A stretch of 64,000 nt of DNA from Phlebopus portentosus (Eukaryota > Basidiomycota > Agaricomycetes > Boletales > Boletinellaceae), in contig JAYXKI010000008.1 in NCBI GenBank assembly GCA_037892935.1, forward strand, positions 1-64,000, given 5' to 3'. Of this stretch, positions 33,881 to 44,931 are shown piece by piece. Within the stretch, counting starts at the first letter, position 1, and each line of letters begins with the position of its first letter. The notes below the pieces were generated by a model, which saw only the letters and a list, made by a program, of their open reading frames with translations, had not been told where the DNA came from and did not search any database. The translations under genes were made by a program, and so were the position numbers.

Positions 33881-34326
33881 GGTCTCTCTTGATGACTTTA
33901 TCACATCACTAGAGAGTAACGTGCCAGAAAACTTACTAGAAGCTTGCAATTTGTAGATTTGATACCTGCTTCTCTTTCTACCATTGCATGGTGTAACAGA
34001 GATTACAACATTAAGGCGCTGGTTTTGTCACAGTCGAGGATTTGATCTTTGGGCCTTTATACTCTAAGTTCTACTGTTCTGATGCAATTAAATTATCGAG
34101 TCCTCGTATTGTTACATGTAAACATGAATTTACTTCTCAGCAGTTCTACTGGATAGTCCCGACCAATCATTGCCCGCTGTGGTTGTGCTCGCTAGTGGGA
34201 GTCGCGTGACTGATGCCAAGACCCGTCATGTGAGCTGAACTGAACCTTGTTCCCTTCTTACTAAGGACCTTACGAGCCACCAACTCGTTTCTGCCACTTG
34301 CCACAACCACCACCTCGACGGTCAGC
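33881..34326. other. Upstream region of the Crinkler-like gene
   Basis: No gene is seen. CT-rich tracts near 33965 and 34250-34310 precede the ATG at 34327, as is common in fungal promoters; no clear TATA box. Confidence 0.4.
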
Positions 34327-37019
34327 ATGGCGGTTAAAAAAATCTGGTGCCTCCTCATCGACCACGAGAAGAAGGCTGCCTTTGGAGACGTGTTTTCGGT
34401 CAAAGTCCTCCGTGACGCGTACGTTGACGACCTGAAGACGAAGATCAAGGAATTGCGACCGGTTGACCTCGAGCACGTTGATGCTGGCAGGCTCATGGTG
34501 TGGAGATGCATGGATTCCGAGATCGACTTTGCCGACATAGACTCCGACAAATTTAATGACCGACTTAACGAGGTCTTCTCCCCCGATGAACAGAAAGTAA
34601 AGAAGCTCAAGCCGAAGCAGGAGTTGAGACAACTTACAGAAAAGACACTGCTTATCGAGGTTCCCGGTGCGTCGCGCTTGTTCCTCTCGATAAAGTGGGA
34701 TTCTGACTCAAAATGTGGCTGCCATAAACAACCTGCTGGCAAATCAAGAACCTCTTCACCCTTCTGCAGAGGCGAGAACTGGTAAGTGATTCAGCAGAAT
34801 CGGTTGGCGTCTTTGAGCTGTTTTCGAGCTTGTCGTTGACTGAAATATCCCTCTCAGTCAGTCGCGGGGACGAACTCGTGCTTTCAAAAATCAAAAAGTA
34901 CGAATCATTCTTCATCAAAGTGACGAAGTGGGGATCGTTCGAGGGGGTTGACCTTCCACTGAACGGCATCACCCGTTCCACCCATGCTGATGGTGACCTC
35001 TCAATTGAATTCGTCAAGACCTTCCAAAAGACCCTTGACGGTTCCGTACGTCTACCTGATGGCGTGCGTTGTTTCTCTGCAATATCAGCTTTCTCTTCAT
35101 CCCTAATCATCAGACAGAGAGCTGTGGAGCGAGCCAAATGCATGATGGGTTCTGCTTGGGCTTTTTACTTCGATGGTTCAGAAATCGCCCATAATTCAGA
35201 GCAGAGTGGTGCAGTGCGCTCGGCTACCACGCATGAGGAGGCGCATGTGTACACGATGGCGGATCCCATATGGGGTAATAGACCATTGTCATTCTCTATG
35301 AATGAAGCGACTGCTTTTAGCCTGTTTTATAGCCTGCTTCCTACCGAGAACATACAACCAGTTCAGTATCTAAGGTACGCATCTACTTATCATGCACGTG
35401 TGTGCAAACTCACGTCTCTGCAGAAGCTGTGATCCATGGCCTTTTCCGCTGGTCACTTTTTTCGATGGTTCGAATACCGGCAAGTACCGAAAGTACACAC
35501 AAGAGCGACTACCTGTTGATGAAGTCAGGCTTTCCTCGCTACCTCGTCGAGGTCCAGTCCGGCGACCACAAGGCCGAGTGGCCTGAGGATCTTGTCGGCA
35601 TGCTTCTACAAGGTTCCTCTATCGTTCGCTTCGCCAATATGATGTTGGATGCTTCCGAAAAGAAATTCGTCCTCGTCTGCACTTATTTTTGGCGCGATTG
35701 GCATGTCTCCCGTTATCTTCTTTTCCAGAAGCAGAATGAAACCAAGGTATGACGTGCCCTTTCTCTGAATAAGCGCGTGCAGCTCAATCAGCTTAGGTTT
35801 ATTTCAGGGAAGCTAAATTTAATCTGAGAGATAAAAAGGAGCGTTTGGTCCACGGACGCGAAGTGTATAACCTTCTCCAACTGCTTCGGACCGAAAAGGA
35901 AATTCCGTCCGTCGGGGATGTTATCGGGAGCTTTGAAACAGCAGTGAAGGATGCGCACCTGAAATCCTTCCGTTCCAGGGGTACGAAAAGACGATATGAA
36001 GATGATGAGGGTGAGGGTGGGGGTGAGGGTGGGGGCATTGCTGGAAGCGCTGGCGGGGGTGCGAACGATTCCGAAGAATTCAGAGTTCATGGCTATGAGC
36101 TACAGCCGGAACCGGGAGTGATTGTGGACAACCGGGGCTGTGTCTGGGAGCCACTCTTCCAAGTGCGACGGTTTCTTTCTTTACTGTCTGAGTACCAGGC
36201 TCACCCTTCACGTTTCAGCTACCTCCAAACATCCGTATAGTGCATCGGCTGGCGAGGGCGGGCGAGGAGTTGATCGCGAAGAAGGTCCGTGCTGATTCGG
36301 ACGAAACGGCGATCCTCAAGCTTCTCAACAACTCGCACCCGAAGTCTGAGCATGTGATCTCATTGCTCGACTCTTTCCGTACACGATCTGGACAGTGGAT
36401 CATTCTGCCTAAGCTAGAGACCGTCAATTTGTACCTCACGATGGAACCGGATCGCATCCGTGGCAAGGTTGCTACTGTCTGTTGGGGCCTCATCAAGGGA
36501 CTTGCACATCTGCACGGGCTGTGCATCGCACACAGAGACATCAAACCCGACAATGTGGTTCTGGATGCAAATGCGGGCTACTGCGCAAAGATCATCGACT
36601 TCGAGTTTGCGATGCAGATGAAGGATGAGAACGAGGAAGTCGATGACGTCTGCGGGGCGGCGACGTGGATGGCGCCTGAGGTGGAGAAGACGTCAGGTCC
36701 ATACAGTCCGATTAAGGCTGACCGTTGGGCATGTGGCCGGTTTATTCTGCACGTTCTCGACGAGCTTCAAGAAGAAGACGTTGTTCTGAAGGCAGTTGGG
36801 AGTATGCTTAAGGTGGACGATCCGCGGCAGCGGCCATCGATGCTCGAGTGGCAAAACTGGACCTCCTCCCTGCTCATTGATGACATACCTAATGGCAAGG
36901 CGGCTTCTCATGTTGTCAAGGTCATTCCTCAAGTCCGGCCACGTGTGGCAGAATATGGAGAGTCTGGTGACGTGAAGAGGCACAGAGACCCCGGCATCCG
37001 ACAAGTCCGAGTTCATTGA
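34327..37019 (+). CDS. Crinkler-like (CRN) protein: header, REase-like and protein kinase domains
   Basis: Probable exons: 34327 to about 34659 (ubiquitin-like CRN header, MAVKKIWCLLIDHEKKA, DVFSVKVLRDAYVDDLK), 34749-35374, 35424-35746, 35797-36162 and 36219-37019. Introns 35747-35796 and 36163-36218 are GT-AG and phase 0. The first intron's donor is uncertain (a weak GTTCCC at 34660 keeps frame). Exon 3 carries YLVEVQSGDHKAEWPEDLV, which fits a PD-(D/E)xK nuclease core. Exon 5 is a kinase: lysine in ELIAKKVR, HRDIKPDN catalytic loop, DFE in place of DFG, APEV, DRWACG. Joining exons 2 and 3 gives the wrong phase, so either a frameshift has broken the gene or there is an intron I cannot place. 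CRN proteins are nuclear-targeted effectors or conflict proteins in other fungi and oomycetes; the role here is inferred. Confidence 0.72.
36009..36035 (+). other. G-quadruplex-like run in the coding strand
   Basis: Five runs of three to five G with one- to three-base loops (gggtgagggtgggggtgagg and on) encode a Gly/Glu linker between the REase-like and kinase parts of the Crinkler-like gene. Confidence 0.6.
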
Positions 37020-39182
37020 CTTATCGAAATCTGTTTGCTAGATATGTAATATGTTTGAGTAGAAGCTCTGACCCTATAGTGCCCTTGCGTTTCGTCAATG
37101 TTCAACGTCGATCCAGTGTTGATGCCTCGTGATCTGCAACACGGGGCATATTTCGTTACCCTATGACTTGGATGGTTCCCCTTACGATACCTCACGTTCC
37201 GCCTGGTATTCTGCCGTGTGATATGTATCTTTCCTATTGCCCTTCGTTTTCTCTGTGCGTTTTCATCTCAATCCTATATATATTCCTCTCGGTCAAGGTT
37301 CCAGTCTGTCTGGGGGCCCCACCTTCCTTTTCGGGTAATATGCTTAGGTTATCTCTGCCCCTTTTAGGCCCCCCACCTACCATGCATGTACTGTATGTAC
37401 TATAAGGCCGCGACATGCCCTCTTGTCTCGGCCTAATTAGGCTGGTTGCGCTTGTGGGTCACGTACTGCCAGTAATACTGGAAAAAAATTAATAATTTGG
37501 ACTTATCTTTTGTAAGCCGGGAGGCAGAGGTTAGTAAGCGCACCAGTCACGGTGTGACTGCTCGTAACTCTAAGCCTGCTGATCATCCTCACATGTCACA
37601 CCCACATCACTCGCAAGCCATGCTACAATGAGCACAACATCTCCTTCAATTCTCTATCGTTTTCTTTCATTTAAGTACATTTATAATCACAGTTTTTTGT
37701 ACATAATTACAGTGTGCTTATATATATGTATTTCTACCTGTGTGTGACCACCTTCACTCTCCTTACTTTGATCACATGCCATGCTCGCTCTTCTTGATAA
37801 TGAGCACAACATCTCTCTCATTTTCTCATTGTTTTACTTCATTTGTGTGCCAATGAAATTGAGATTTTGTATGCATTATTATAGTAAATTAATTGCTGTG
37901 CACTTAGGCCATACTACTTGTTGAATGTTTGTAGAAGATTAACTATTAAATACTGACCAATGACATAAGAAACACATGGACAATGCAACGTGTAGGTGAA
38001 CAGAGCATTGAAATATGCTTTTGTCCTCTTCCTATCACATACCAATACAAGTCATTCAAATAAAAATGATGCATACTTTTACACTAGCAGTACAATACTC
38101 GAATTCAGACCCAATATGATAAGAGATTGCAAATATGTTCATCGGTTGAAGGCTCTTGCAAGAAACCTGCATGTTTTTCATACTCAAGATCTGTGCTCTT
38201 TCCTTTGAATGAACTTTCTGGTATAAGTTACAGAGACGCTATAAACTGCAAAGATGATAAGCATCTTAAATGACTTGGTTGTCTTGAAGCAGTCTTGTTA
38301 GGTAAAGTTGCTTCTCTCTCTGACTTGAAAACACACAAATTATACAACAATAAGGCCATGATGACTCAATCTCAGCTCACTTACCTTGTTTTCTCCTTTG
38401 CTCCTTAGTGTAATCTTACCTTTTGTATGGATAGACTTGCCTGTGTTTGCACCACAGATTTAGATATGCATTGCTTTGAGACTCTGAATACACTTGACTC
38501 AACTGGGGTTGTTGTCAGACCAGCAATATTTTATCTTGGACCAACACTTATTGACTTTTTCAATACCCATCAATGATCAGATCTTTGCTTTTAGGCCACC
38601 CTAGGTGTTCCCTAGGATGTGGAAAAGAAGAGAATAAATCTGTGGAGTTACCTTTGAGAAGTGGGTTCAAGACAATTAGCATATGCATAATTGAGGCATA
38701 AATATTTCATGTTACAAAAATTATGGTTATCTAATGCAGCATGGGATCAGACAATTTATGCACTGAATCATGCAGCCTAATTCAGCATATTTTGAAGGGC
38801 TTCGAAGCTATACCAGTGGGGATAATTCATGACCACTGATGCAGCAAGTACCTAGCGAGGTAGTTGCAAATGATGAGGATGATTTGAGTGAGAGTAATAA
38901 TTCATTAGGCATATGGTCAACAATAGCTAGGATGCATATTAGACATACTCCTCCACCTATAAGAGGCTAGAAATGATGGAGAACAGTAATGTTGTGAGGT
39001 ATACTAAACTCCTGCAGAAGAGATGTTATTAATGAGGTGCAACCAGATGTATTGTTCATGAGAGTCTGGTGTGCAGTAATTGCTACTAGGCATACCAACA
39101 AAGCTAGGTTCTTTTGGAGTGGCTCCTCAAGAATTTTATGGAATGGTTAGTAATGAAGGAGGCAGCCGATGTCAAGATTCAA
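37020..39182. other. Intergenic region, AT-rich, no supported gene
   Basis: Only short shadow ORFs are present. A segment of about 80 bp ('gccatgct...gagcacaacatctc...ttacttcattt') occurs twice in direct orientation, near 37615-37675 and 37778-37850, each preceded by 'tcac...ccac'. The last few hundred bases (38700-39182) may be the decayed interior of the element whose LTR follows: a purine-rich 'gaatggttagtaatgaagga' stands just before 39183. No coding motif was recognised. Confidence 0.45.
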
Positions 39183-40114
39183 TGTAAGGAGCATCAACAT
39201 GCTAGACCCGAGATCATGCATGAGACATGTGTTCTACAATAATCCACATCGTAACAGCGGAACTCAGTGCGGATCGACTTGATTCAAAGTAGAATGGACT
39301 ACTACAGTCTCTCACACTCGACTGCTGTGTAGGAAGAACTCTCGATGCTCAGAATCCGCTATGAGCAGCCGATCAGACATTCAAGCCACCCAGTTGAAAA
39401 CTTACAAAGGTTGACTTAGCTAGCTCATCTTACTAAAACCCAGGCATGAGAGGTAAATTGAAGGATCTGCAATTGGCCCCTGATACCCCCCAAGCTTCAA
39501 CCCAATGTGATGCACTCTGGCTTTTCCCTTTTGAGTCCCATATGCATCCATATTTTGTTTTGTCCCCCTATGATCCTTATGCTTGTCATTCTATATGCGC
39601 TCACATTTTGTATTGTGCTCTATGGTCATTATGCTCACTACCTTCCAGATACGCTCACCTCGTCTTTTATTCCTATGTATTCCCTTATGATTATCACTTC
39701 CGATTTCCTTTCGTTATGCTTCCAGATGCTCTGATAGCTCAGGTTCAGACAACATTATAAATAGGCATGCTACTCATAGTAGGAGGGGAGTTTTGGGGAA
39801 CAGAAGACAGTTTAGCTTGGGACAGCTCAGTCCGAAGTTCAGTTCAGACTAGAAACCCACTCTAGCTACAGTCGAGACCAATTTGACTCTTCTTGTACCC
39901 TCCTCGACTCTCTATCTCCTATAAATATATGATAGTTCTGTCTCATACGCCCGGAGTCTTCTGCTCTGCAGTCGTACCTGAGCCCAGTGTGATCAGTTCG
40001 ACCCATGTTGAAGTCTGAGACCCTCATCACTCTTCCTTATGCCTCTATACAAGGTCTCACTTGAGTCCCTAGCATATTGCTTTGTTCTGCTAAAACTCCT
40101 GTGAACTGTCTGAT
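39183..40114 (+). repeat. LTR-like element (family D), plus orientation
   Basis: Starts TGTAAGGAGCATCAAC, contains a TATAAATA box near 39755 followed by a GAGGGGAG-type leader, and is matched in inverted orientation by 33325-33723. The right end is not defined because the family A LTR begins at 40115. It is solo or truncated; no internal coding region of this family is recognised in the window. Confidence 0.6.
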
Positions 40115-40573
40115 TGTTAGGCGGACGGCTCAAGGACTGAGTCGAGGCAGGCCAACACAACAACAAATAAGCGTGGATGAGATAATCCCAAACACATTAC
40201 TCCAGTCAAGACAGCTAAGACGAGGCTTAAGTCCAGACTGTTGAACGCTAGGTCACAGTGAAGGTAAGTAGAATTCAGCAAACTAATAATATAAGAGTAG
40301 ATACCTAGGTCGCAGTGAAGGTAAGTAGAATAGAAAGACAAGGAACGAAAGAGTCAAACTATCTACTTATATAGACTTTGAGCATGGGAAAGGTCTACTC
40401 TAATGGGAAGTCACATGACAAGGAATGGGATGATTAGTGAGTGTGATAGAATATTGTGGAATGTTCCGGCAAATGGATGAATAAGCACATAAGAAAAAGA
40501 AAAGAAAAGGAAAAAGAATATTAAAATAAATGATAACATAAGAAAGGAAAAGGAAAATGTTCGAGTCCTTACA
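40115..40573 (-). repeat. 3' LTR of copy A2 (459 bp)
   Basis: Plus-strand ends TGTTAGGCGG...CCTTACA. Compared with A3 LTRs it carries CpG losses, for example cacgtcgctccgg to cacattactccag and gggcgcggg to gagcatggg. The bases outside (40110-40114) are CTGAT; the matching outer flank is not in the window. Confidence 0.92.
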
Positions 40574-41956
40574 TCACCCCCCCTTCAAGGTTGGGCATCC
40601 CGACCAACCACATAAGCCTTCCAAGGACGTGAACTTGTATAGCGCTCGCAGGCTTTGTCGAGGTATCGTTAACTTCCTCGGAGCTCCAGGATATTTGCGA
40701 TAGAATTCTTGAATTAATTCCTGCGCATTATCCTTGACGTCGGATTCTGGCTGCTAAGTCGCTTCCTCATATCCAACCCACTTGACCAAGAATTGGAGCT
40801 TGCCTCGATGCAGATGCAAGTCGAGTATTTCTTCAACCTCGTACTCTTCCTGCTCATTAATGATCACTGGCGGTGGTGGAGGTGGCTTCTTCTGAGATTC
40901 GAAGGATGGTTGGATGGCTGGTTTGAGCAAGATCTCATTAAAAACTAGATGGACCTTCTTCCAGGTCTTCGGTAGTTTGAGTCTATATGCGCTTGCGCTA
41001 ACCTTTTCCACTACCTCGAGGGGACCGAACCATTTATTATTCATCTTCTTTGTCGGTCGGATTGTCTTGATATTTTGTCTATCTAAGAAGACTTTCTGCC
41101 CTACCTCATAGGTAATGGACTTCCCAGCATGACGTTTGTAGAAACACTTCATGTTTTCGTTCGCTTGGGTTAGGTTACCTTGGGCGAGTTCGTGCACCTC
41201 CTTGATATGCTTAGCAAATTCTTCTGCTGACAGGTTCGATGATGCCATTTCAACCCCTGTGAAGTCTAAGAGGTGCATTCCCATGTTGACAAAGAAGGGA
41301 GATAGCTTTGTTGCTGAATGTTCGTGGTTGTTGTATGCGAATTCTGCGAGAGCTAGCCAGTCCGCCCAGTCTGACTGCCGATGGTTGACGTATAGCTGAA
41401 GGTATTGTTCTAGTTCCTGATTAACTCGCTCTGCCTGTCCGTCAGTTTGTGGGTGATATGCTGTCGACGGGTTGCCTTCAATGTGGAGGAGCTTGTACAA
41501 CTCCTTCATCATCTTCGCGTCGAATTGCACCCCTCGGTCATGAATGATCTTCCGTGGTAGTCCATGTAATTGGAAAACGTGATCTCTGTAGATCCTAGCC
41601 ATGCCTTCAGCCATTAACTTTATCGTCGTTGGAATCACATGGATTTGTTTGCTAAAGCGATTGACTACTATGCAAATCGCATTGAACCCATTTGATTCTG
41701 GCAACTCTCCAATTAGGTTGACTGTGACGATCTGCCATGGCGCCTCTGGCACCTCGTTAGGGTGCAAAACCTTTGCTCTTGTTGTCCTTAGAGCCTTCGT
41801 CCACTGATAATGATCACACCCCCGCACATACACCCACACATCTGCACTCATCCTCGGCCACCAGTACCTGTGTGCTATCAGCTGGATTGTCTTCGTTGCT
41901 CCTGGATGTCCTGCCAGGGTTGAGTCATAGTGTTCCTTCATGACGTTCTCTCTGAT
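40574..41956 (-). pseudogene. pol: Pol C-terminal half of A2 (integrase core, chromodomain)
   Basis: The minus strand is open from about 41956 to 40754: HHCC zinc finger (TLAGHPGATKT; CDHYQWTKA, where C-x2-C is damaged), core with VTVNLIGELPE (first catalytic D now N), IIHDRGVQFDAKM (D) and HPQTDGQAERVNQE (E), then linker and chromodomain YEVEEILDLHLHRGKLQFL. A TAG replaces the tryptophan TGG at about 40755 (ATW to AT-stop), another C-to-T on the template strand. Its sequence keeps HRGKLQF (CGA) where A1 has a TGA stop. Confidence 0.9.
41952..41956. other. Target-site duplication of element B, left (CTGAT)
   Basis: CTGAT directly left of the B 5' LTR, identical to 60991-60995 directly right of the B 3' LTR. 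Confidence 0.93.
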
Positions 41957-43534
41957 TGAAAGGATCCGCTCAAAAACTCGCATCAAGATCGACACGATCA
42001 GCAGATCAACAGGATCAGCATTCCAAACGCGACTAGTAACAGTCCAGCAGTCACTAGAGCCAAACTACTGTTAACGCAACTAAGGCAACGGTCACGGGCA
42101 TCAATGGCAATATATGGGCGCCTGAGAAGCATGCCACAAGTACGTAACCCCGCGGACTACTTAGCACCGCCGACCGGTAATTACCACCGCTGATTTACTA
42201 CCGCCGACTGTCACCTTAACACCACCGACCAAACTTCCGATCTGACCCAATCAAAAGAAGTCAAGAAGCGATCAAAACTACTAGAAGCCTGAGAAGTCTA
42301 GAACACAACTACTAAAGCCTAACACCTAAAGTCTAAAGGCTAATCCGATCCCAATGGAGACATCACTGGCATTCCAGCACTGTCAGACTTGTGCCCGAGC
42401 GTACATGGTCCTTTATGAGATATACTTCACAGTATGTCATGCTACAAGTGAAACGCGTGACTGCCAAATTGAAGTCCAACGTCACACACAAGAAGCGTTA
42501 CATGCCAATCCACCAAATCCCATAATACCCAAGCAACATGAGGAACTTATTGTTACAACTCGAACCCCTTGAGCTGCAGACCTGATAACTTGGAGGATAC
42601 TAGGATGGTACAAGCCAGAGCTGCATAACTCATGTCCAGCCTCTACAGTACAAGCAAACCTTTATTTACCAAGGAATGCAAACCTGGACACCAAGCAACT
42701 ACAATTGGTACTCCAATGAAGGATATGGCAATACATTCGCGATGTTAGACTCCCAGGCAAAGCATGGCTAGTCACTCGAACACAACTGCATCCCCCAGCG
42801 GAACTCATACAGTTCATGGTATGCATTGGACCATACTCTACACCAACCTGACATCTCAATACCGATGTGCGAGTTGTACTTACACCCTTCGGACCACAAG
42901 ACGAATAGCGAAGAGTCACATATCGAGCTGCCTACATTGCACCAAGAGCTACAATCCCACCTGGTGATGGAATCGACGTCATAGTAGAGCACTGACAGTG
43001 GAGCTTTCCATACTGGAGCAGCACCTCTATTGTCTCAGTCAGCAACCCCACAGAATTCCGTCATAGTGGAGATACATTGGAGCAAAGTGGCGCTCAGTGG
43101 AGCAGAATGACGAAGGAAGTGATGTAATGGTGGAGCAAGGTGGAGCATGGTGGAGTAAAGTGGAGAGAAGATGAGTAAGAAATAGGATGGAAAATGGATT
43201 ATCTAGAAAGCATAAATAGCGTTAGAAGTAGGCCCTCTTTCCCCCATCTTTCGATCCTCTTAACACATAGTGACAAGTGTCTTAACACACTGGTGATAGT
43301 GTCCTAACACGACTCACTGTGTGCTTTGTACTACTACACCTCTTGGAAATCCCAATCTGCTCTTACTCTACCTTGTCTCTGAAAGTATCCCTTACCAGGA
43401 CTGTAACTAGGAAGGATAGTAAGGGGACTGCATGGTACAGCTAAACGTGGGTAGATAGATCACCTCTGCACAACATACCGCTGCTTAGGCAAAAGGATCG
43501 AAACTGGTGTAACCCCGGACCTACACCTCTAACA
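41957..43534 (+). repeat. 5' LTR of element B (1578 bp)
   Basis: Starts TGAAAGGATCC and ends CCTCTAACA. It matches 52758-53595 plus 60251-60990, whose lengths sum to the same 1578 bp. Differences between the two LTRs include aaacgcgac versus aaatgtgac, a CpG loss. It contains a TATA box and the predicted RNA start. Confidence 0.95.
43213..43219 (+). promoter_or_regulatory. TATA box of element B
   Basis: TAAATAG within CATAAATAGC lies 33 bp upstream of ATCTTTCGATCC (43246-43257), the word complementary to the primer site and therefore the likely RNA 5' end. Confidence 0.65.
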
Positions 43535-43536
43535 TT

Positions 43537-43548
43537 GGATCAAAAGAT
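43537..43548 (+). other. Self-primer binding site of element B
   Basis: GGATCAAAAGAT begins two bases after the 5' LTR. Its reverse complement differs at one base from ATCTTTCGATCC at 43246-43257, and that base is a CpG-to-CpA change. No tRNA 3' end complement is apparent. This fits Tf1/sushi-type self-priming, in which the mRNA 5' end folds back as primer. Confidence 0.8.
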
Positions 43549-43681
43549 TACTCGCTAGTTTTAACACCACCTCTCACGGGCAAGGTTCTTGGCTAGTGTT
43601 TTATCGAGGCGAGGACCGTCAACCTCAAGTCCCTATCAACGCTGCTAGTTTCGAGATTAGCAAACATATTCCCTAGGACAA

Positions 43682-43927
43682 GTGCACATCCTGGAGAACA
43701 AACCCGATTCACTCAAATCAAACATCTATTATCATAACCCCTTTAACGACGAAGTGTACCTAATAGCAAAGGCATCTGGTAGCCCTACAGTTGGGAGCAC
43801 ACAAACAACAACAACCAAGGTAGCAACAGTACCAGCTACTATTGCTAAATTCGACGAGAAAGGAACGGCTTGGTCTACGGTACCTCATAACGATTCACCT
43901 GAAGCTATAGGCGAGAAACGTGGTTAA
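43682..43927 (+). CDS. Short leader ORF of element B, TAATG-coupled
   Basis: 81 codons open in this frame (Thr/Ala-rich, no known motif). The first codon shown is GTG and no ATG is seen upstream before a TAG, so the true start is unclear or mutated. Its stop TAA overlaps the ATG of the next ORF in TAATG at 43925-43929, an arrangement used elsewhere for stop-restart translation. Function is unknown. Confidence 0.45.
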   Translation: MHILENKPDSLKSNIYYHNPFNDEVYLIAKASGSPTVGSTQTTTTKVATVPATIAKFDEKGTAWSTVPHNDSPEAIGEKRG

Positions 43928-44931
43928 TGAACCATCCAGAGAACTCAAGTGGAAGAAGTAACAACCAAAGGACGAGTAACCGAACAAATAACCGAACAAG
44001 ATCAGGATCGCACCGAGATAGCGAACTGAATCATATCCAAGGAAGGATATCGAGATTGGAACTGGATAGAGACATTCTTTGGGGAACTGCCACCCGAACA
44101 GACAACGAATATCCACCCATAATACTATCTCTACGAGAAAGGATAGTACGACTCGAAGGACTACAGACTAGTCAAGCAAGAGCTCAAGCAAATAACAACC
44201 TACCGAGCGGAGCATACGCAACTACAGTTGGACAACGACTCGAAGCACTCGAGATTAACACCAACGGACTAGGAGCACAAGTAGCAACACTACATCGAAA
44301 CGACGATTCACTAGATCGATCAGTCATACTCCTAAGCCAACAAGTTACCACGGAGATATCAGTAGTTCAAGACGAGATAGGACGTTTACGCGATATAATT
44401 AACACTCACGAGCAACGCATCCAAGCAGTTGAAACAGCAACTACAGAACTTACAAGGATCGCTCAATTGACACCAAACGTTGCAGAAGACATTAGCAACT
44501 TATGAGAAGCACTCCTGACACTAGGACGAATAGTCGAATCAAGTCAACAAGCCTACCTGACATTGATTGCATCAGTACAGACAACAGAAAGTACTGCAAG
44601 AAACATACTCGAGCACGCAGAGTATCTCAGACAGGAAGCTCAACGAATTTGAGAGCTACATCATCGAGCAGAGCATACTTCTGACGAAACAGTATCATCT
44701 GACGAGGAGTTATCACGAGCACTAAACCCATACTTGTTGCAAGGGTTTAACAGTCAAAGCGCTACACTCCAAGTACCAACCAGTGGTTCAATAGCAACCC
44801 AAACACCAGAACATCCAGCCACATATTCGCCACCAGCAGTGCCAATAATCACATACGATCATGTCGACCACCGACCAGAAAGTTCAGATCCTGGAGATGC
44901 AACTACAAACTCTTCAGATACAACTCTCTAA
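43927..44931 (+). pseudogene. Coiled-coil ORF upstream of gag (element B)
   Basis: One frame of about 334 codons with two TGA stops (near 44503 and 44650; both look like former CGA). The N-terminal part is Asn/Arg/Ser-rich; residues about 35-190 have heptad-like Leu/Ile spacing (ISRLELDRDI, LRERIVRLEGL, GQRLEALEINTNGLGAQVAT, EIGRLRDIINTHEQRIQAVE), suggesting a long coiled coil. The C-terminal end overlaps gag by 71 bp. It could be a Gag extension or an oligomerising partner; no database family is recognised. Confidence 0.6.

Noticed and set aside
37420..37580. Possible tRNA or snRNA gene
   Set aside because: Some short stems but no A/B box pair, anticodon arm or conserved Sm-type sequence could be built.
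40110..40114. CTGAT next to the A2 LTR taken as its target duplication
   Set aside because: The other end of A2 is not in the window; identity with the CTGAT of element B is probably chance.
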